The position numbers were made by a program, and so were the translations under genes. Of a stretch of DNA of 64,000 bases, positions 60,638 through 64,000 are shown in pieces; position 1 is the stretch's first letter; the number at the start of each line of letters is the position of its first letter. A model generated the notes under the pieces. That model was not told the origin of the DNA and did not search any database. It saw nothing but the letters and a program-made list of their open reading frames with translations. The stretch is from Phycisphaerales bacterium (lineage in GTDB: Bacteria > Planctomycetota > Phycisphaerae > Phycisphaerales > JAGLTS01), in NCBI GenBank assembly GCA_023135165.1, contig JAGLTS010000049.1, positions 36,322 through 100,321 on the forward strand, read 5' to 3'.

Positions 60638-62824
60638 TCACCCGCTGAGCATCTTCACCACGACCAGCGTCACGTCATCTTCCTGGATTCCCGCCCCTCG
60701 GAACGCCGCCAGATCATCCGTGATTGCCCGGCTGATCTCATCCGCTGACAGAAGGGCGTGGCTGCGGATCACCGCCCGTAGCGCGGCCTTGCCGTACATC
60801 GCGCCCTCCGGATTCCGCGATTCCCAGATGCCATCCGTTCCGATGACCACGACTCGGCCTTGACCGTCGATGTCGCGGGTCGCCTCGTGGTACCGCCAGT
60901 CGCCATTGATGCCCAATGGGATGTCCTCGCCTTCGAGGTCATCGAACTCATCCGCCGCCGGGTCATAGCACATGGCGGGGTCGTGGCCCGCGCTGACCCA
61001 TCGGATGGTGTGCCGACGCTCGTCGATGACGAGCAGGAAGAGCGTCATGAATCGGCCCTGCAGCGTATCCTCGGCGAGGTAGCGGTTGATGTCCGTCATC
61101 ACGTCCGCGAGGCTTCCGGGGAGGTCGGCCCGGCTTCGCAAGAGCGCCCGCGCGGTCGTCATGAGCAGCGCCGCCGCGATGCCGTGCCCCGTCACGTCAC
61201 CCACCGCCACGCCAAGCATCCCCGGGCCGAGTTGGGCCAGATCGAGGAAGTCGTAGTAGTCCCCGCCCGTCTCATCGCAGTAGATGCTCCGCCCGGCGAT
61301 ATCCAGCCCTGGAATCGTCGGCGGCGCGGAAGGCAGCAGGTTCTGCTGCACCTCCATCGCCAGCGCTAATGACTCACGGAGTTGCATTCGATCGCGCAGC
61401 TTCGGGACCATCGTGTCGAACGCTGCGCACAGATCGCCGATCTCGTCATGGCATGAAAGCGACGCGCGTGCGGAGAGATCACCCTCCGCGACTCGCCGGG
61501 CCGTGGCTGCCAGCCTGCGGACCGGCAGCGTGATCATGCGTGATGTCACGAGCGCTGCGATTGCGATGCCGACCGCCACGATCAGGCCCACGCCCAGCAT
61601 GATGCCCATCTGCTTGATGACCTGCGCGCGGAAGGCCGCCTCGGCCAGCACCGCCTCCTCGACGACCTCGTCGTACGGCACGAGCACCACGATCAGAACC
61701 TCCGGATACTCCGCCGATTGCCGATGTGCCCAGAAATAGTCGCGCCCGTTGTATCGCAAGCGGCGCGCGGTGGATTCGCCGGGCGGCAGGCCGTCCAGCA
61801 GGCGTTGCTGTTCGCGCAGAAGATCCTCGACAAGCGCTGCCTGTTCGTCCGGCTCATCCGCCTCGAACCACGCCAAGTCGATCGGCACATCCCACGTGAG
61901 CTCTGCCGCCCCGTAGCCCTGGTAGAGCCAGATACCGAGGCCGATCTCGCCGGTCTCTTCACGCGGATGAAGGATGCACACCATCACTTGCGTTCCGGTC
62001 TGATCGTCGCTGTCCCGCCACTCGTCCGGAAGATCGACGATGTGCAGAAGATCGGCGAGTGGAACGTCCGCTCCGGTCACGCCCGCGAAGGCGCCGTCGC
62101 GGTCATGCACCGGCGCAACCACAGGGATCACCACCTGCCTCGTCGTCGCATCCACGATCGCCACGCTCCATGTGTCCGCACCTACCTCTTTTGCTTCGAT
62201 GTACCACGGTCGAACTCGGGGATCGAACTGGGCGGGGTATCCGCCGTGCCCTGGATACGTGGTGTGGACGCCTGATTCGAGTGCTGTGTACTGCCAGCGA
62301 AGATGCTCATCAAGATCCTCACGCAGCGATGCGTACAACGAAGTCATCGGCGCCAGCCTGGCGATGTCATCGGCCACGTCGGATTGCCGCACGCCCGGCG
62401 CAAGGTGATACGCCTGTGTGTCACGGCTGATGTACATCGACCGCACTGCGCCGTCAGCGTCGGCCTCCAGATTCATACTGGAGAGGATCGCACCGGCCGG
62501 CAGGTCGCTCTCATCGTCGAAGCGGGATGCGGGGACGATCCGTGGGTCATTCGGCAGCGGCGACGCGAGGAGGCGCTCGACCTCGCGCGCCTGCATGCGA
62601 ACCCCCAGCGTGATCGTCTCCCCTTGCTGCCAGAGCAGTTCGCCGTTTGTGTCGACGATCTGCTGCAACTCACGTTTGGCCGCATCGATGATGACCCCAC
62701 GCGCCTCTTCCGCCAGCTCCAGGCCGAGCTCGCGACCGCGCGTCTGGCTGTATGTCGTCATCAGCGCCAACGGCAGCAGCCCCGTGCCAGCGAGCAAGAT
62801 CAGCATCTTCCAGCGGATTTTCAT
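60638..62824 (-). CDS. Membrane-bound PP2C/SpoIIE (RsbU-type) phosphatase with dCache sensor and HAMP
   Basis: A 728-residue signalling protein. Membrane segment 1 is MLILLAGTGLLPLALMTTYS. Residues about 40-390 are an extracytoplasmic double-Cache sensor (FDPRVRPWYIEA, GAFAGVTGADVPLADLL). Membrane segment 2 is IMLGVGLIVAVGIAIAALV. HAMP: LPVRRLAATARRVAEGDLSARAS. A coiled linker leads to the SpoIIE-type PP2C domain: QQNLLPSAPPTIPGLDIAGRSIYCDETGGDYYDF, GVAVGDVTGHGIAAALLM, VSAGHDPAMCY, VVVIGTDGIWESRN, QEDDVTLVVVKML. The Asp motifs (GDYYDF, GDVTGHG, TDGIWE, DDVTL) bind metal. Such proteins dephosphorylate anti-anti-sigma factors. No anti-sigma partner is adjacent; the two lipoproteins downstream are candidates only for a co-regulated unit. 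Confidence 0.9.
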   Translation of the reverse strand: MKIRWKMLILLAGTGLLPLALMTTYSQTRGRELGLELAEEARGVIIDAAKRELQQIVDTNGELLWQQGETITLGVRMQAREVERLLASPLPNDPRIVPASRFDDESDLPAGAILSSMNLEADADGAVRSMYISRDTQAYHLAPGVRQSDVADDIARLAPMTSLYASLREDLDEHLRWQYTALESGVHTTYPGHGGYPAQFDPRVRPWYIEAKEVGADTWSVAIVDATTRQVVIPVVAPVHDRDGAFAGVTGADVPLADLLHIVDLPDEWRDSDDQTGTQVMVCILHPREETGEIGLGIWLYQGYGAAELTWDVPIDLAWFEADEPDEQAALVEDLLREQQRLLDGLPPGESTARRLRYNGRDYFWAHRQSAEYPEVLIVVLVPYDEVVEEAVLAEAAFRAQVIKQMGIMLGVGLIVAVGIAIAALVTSRMITLPVRRLAATARRVAEGDLSARASLSCHDEIGDLCAAFDTMVPKLRDRMQLRESLALAMEVQQNLLPSAPPTIPGLDIAGRSIYCDETGGDYYDFLDLAQLGPGMLGVAVGDVTGHGIAAALLMTTARALLRSRADLPGSLADVMTDINRYLAEDTLQGRFMTLFLLVIDERRHTIRWVSAGHDPAMCYDPAADEFDDLEGEDIPLGINGDWRYHEATRDIDGQGRVVVIGTDGIWESRNPEGAMYGKAALRAVIRSHALLSADEISRAITDDLAAFRGAGIQEDDVTLVVVKMLSG

Positions 62825-62902
62825 CGCGAGACTCTCTCAGCAAGCACATCTGATCATGCGCAGTGTACCGCCGTCCACGCTACGCTGACGTCCCACACTC
62901 CC

Positions 62903-64000
62903 ATGCGCATCCTTGCACTCGAACCGTACTACAGCGGCAGCCATCGGGCGTTCCTCGATGGCTGGATGTCGCACAGCACACACGATTGGCATCTGCTCAC
63001 ACTGCCCGCGCACCATTGGAAGTGGCGCATGCGCCATGCAGCAGTCACATTCGCTGAGCTATCCCCGCAAGATCAACGGTTCGACGCTGTGTTCTGTTCC
63101 GACATGCTCAACCTCGCGGAGTTCCGAGGCCTCGCCCCGACCGCGGTCGCACAGCTACCTGCCGTCGTGTATTTCCACGAGAACCAACTCACCTATCCGG
63201 TCCGCGGTGATGAGCCGCGCGATCTGCACTTCGCCTTCACGAACATGACGACCGCACTCGCCGCGGCGCAAGTCTGGTTCAACTCGCGGTTCCACATGGA
63301 CTCGTTTCTCGCTGCGCTGGATGATCTCGTCAGACGCATGCCCGATCAACAACCAGCGGGCGCGGTGCAGCGCATCCGCGACAAGTCATTCATCCAACCG
63401 CCGGGCATCGAGCCGTTCCCACCGCGCGGCGAGCGTGCGCCAGGCCCGATGCGAATCCTCTGGGCGGCGCGCTGGGAGCACGACAAGAACCCCGAGATGT
63501 TCTTCGCCGCGATGCGAGAACTGCGCACGCGAGGCATCGCCTTTCGTCTGAGCGTGATCGGCGAGCAGTTCAGGGACATCCCCGACGTATTCGATTGCGC
63601 CCAAGTTGAGTTCGCGGATGTCATCGACCGCTGGGGATATCAATCATCGCGCGAGGCATACCGGGCTGCCTTGCTCGATGCGGATGTTTTCGTATCGACA
63701 GCCGACCACGAGTTCTTCGGCCTGAGTGCTGTCGAAGCAGCGGCAGCCGGCGTCTTTCCATTGTTGCCTCGTCGCCTCGCGTATCCCGAGGTTTTCGGCG
63801 CTGACAGCGATGTATTCTACGACGGAACGGTTCCGCATCTCGTCGATCGGCTGGCCGGGTTGGCCAGCGCCCCACGAAGCGCCGTGAACATCGCGCAGCA
63901 TTACCTGTGGCGCACGCGCGCCCCCGCGCTTGACAGCGCGCTCGGCGCGCTCACCCCATTTCGCCCCGGGCGAGCCCAAGGAGTTGCATCTATGCGGCGA
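62903..64000 (+). CDS. tRNA-queuosine alpha-mannosyltransferase-like glycosyltransferase (DUF3524), 3' end outside window
   Basis: The plus-strand frame is open from ATG 62903 to the window end (366 codons). The N-terminus MRILALEPYYSGSHRAFLDGW with LLTLPAHHWKWRMRHAA, YFHENQLTYP, FNSRFHMDSFLAAL, and ILWAARWEHDKNPEMFF, then HEFFGLSAVEAAAAGVFPLLPRRLAYPE matches the GTDC1/DUF3524 family, whose vertebrate member mannosylates queuosine in tRNA-Asp. The retaining glycosyltransferase GT-B layout is clear. Function in this bacterium is inferred from the family. It is divergent from the phosphatase gene (78 bp). Confidence 0.88.
   Translation, partial: MRILALEPYYSGSHRAFLDGWMSHSTHDWHLLTLPAHHWKWRMRHAAVTFAELSPQDQRFDAVFCSDMLNLAEFRGLAPTAVAQLPAVVYFHENQLTYPVRGDEPRDLHFAFTNMTTALAAAQVWFNSRFHMDSFLAALDDLVRRMPDQQPAGAVQRIRDKSFIQPPGIEPFPPRGERAPGPMRILWAARWEHDKNPEMFFAAMRELRTRGIAFRLSVIGEQFRDIPDVFDCAQVEFADVIDRWGYQSSREAYRAALLDADVFVSTADHEFFGLSAVEAAAAGVFPLLPRRLAYPEVFGADSDVFYDGTVPHLVDRLAGLASAPRSAVNIAQHYLWRTRAPALDSALGALTPFRPGRAQGVASMRR

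Noticed and set aside
1..64000. tRNA, rRNA, insertion sequences, prophage
   Set aside because: I saw no cloverleaf-type sequence, rRNA motif, transposase with a DDE pattern, terminal inverted repeat pair or phage gene. A program such as tRNAscan-SE or ISfinder should confirm this.

Overview
The window looks like a chromosomal piece of a Planctomycetota bacterium, most likely of the Phycisphaerae type. The evidence is high GC, a LEPR-like motif (ERLEDRRLL) near the N-terminus of a 727-residue surface protein, membrane proteins starting with the zinc-ribbon form C-x-x-C-G-Y-N-L-T-G, dockerin-like C-termini, and a dense sulfatase/carbohydrate locus. The organism call is inferred from family content only; no rRNA or tRNA gene was found. 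LAYOUT 1 (1-28.4 kb), an accessory, mostly minus-strand catabolic region. In transcription order it runs: an anaerobic sulfatase maturase (anSME, 18476-17193), then four sulfatases packed with ATGA overlaps or gaps of a few bases (17186 to 11036), two more sulfatases (10899-9319, 9317-7353), a PhoD-like phosphoesterase (7306-4616), a penicillin-acylase family Ntn-hydrolase (4327-2165) and a ThuA-DUF6807 protein cut by the window start. All six sulfatases have Cys-type signatures (CxPxR or CxAxR) and twin-arginine leaders, and five of the six have a lipobox. The maturase would therefore make formylglycine in the cytoplasm, before folded export and lipid anchoring. The flanks carry gene debris: an FGE/SUMF1-like pseudogene just upstream of the maturase, a frameshifted sulfatase pseudogene at 22.9-23.2 kb and a small lyase-like 5' remnant at 26.0 kb. 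Between them lie a B12-binding radical SAM enzyme, an orphan membrane protein, a GH29 fucosidase fused to a beta-propeller glycosidase domain, and a metallophosphoesterase with DNRLRE-like and dockerin-like domains. LAYOUT 2 (28.6-64 kb), a more ordinary, densely packed housekeeping region on both strands: kdsA, a DUF3754 membrane protein, a GDD-repeat secreted protein overlapping an isoaspartyl-peptidase-type Ntn-hydrolase, mtfA, the LEPR/CARDB surface protein, pgk, scpB, a TTG-started PilZ protein, dprA, rsmD, a C39-like membrane peptidase, a rhomboid protease, trpF, a HemW-like radical SAM enzyme, moaC, paired zinc-ribbon membrane proteins, a degenerate ClpP-fold lipoprotein, trpD, an ABC-2 permease, two paralogous small lipoproteins, a dCache-HAMP-SpoIIE phosphatase, and the start of a homologue of the tRNA-queuosine mannosyltransferase. 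MOST UNUSUAL: (a) a 230-bp direct repeat that spans the stop/start junction and Tat-lipoprotein leader of two sulfatase pairs, with a single-G indel and an out-of-frame C-terminus in one copy, pointing to cassette-like recombination of sulfatases; (b) a 604-bp convergent intergenic region (51.08-51.69 kb) holding a hairpin terminator, a G-quadruplex motif, a 30-bp perfect palindrome and nine A-tracts spaced 10-12 bp apart; (c) three copies of a REP-like hairpin around 31.8-36.1 kb; (d) the maturation pseudogene next to the maturase. Many start codons were moved inward from the longest open frame where a Shine-Dalgarno sequence or leader peptide argued for it.
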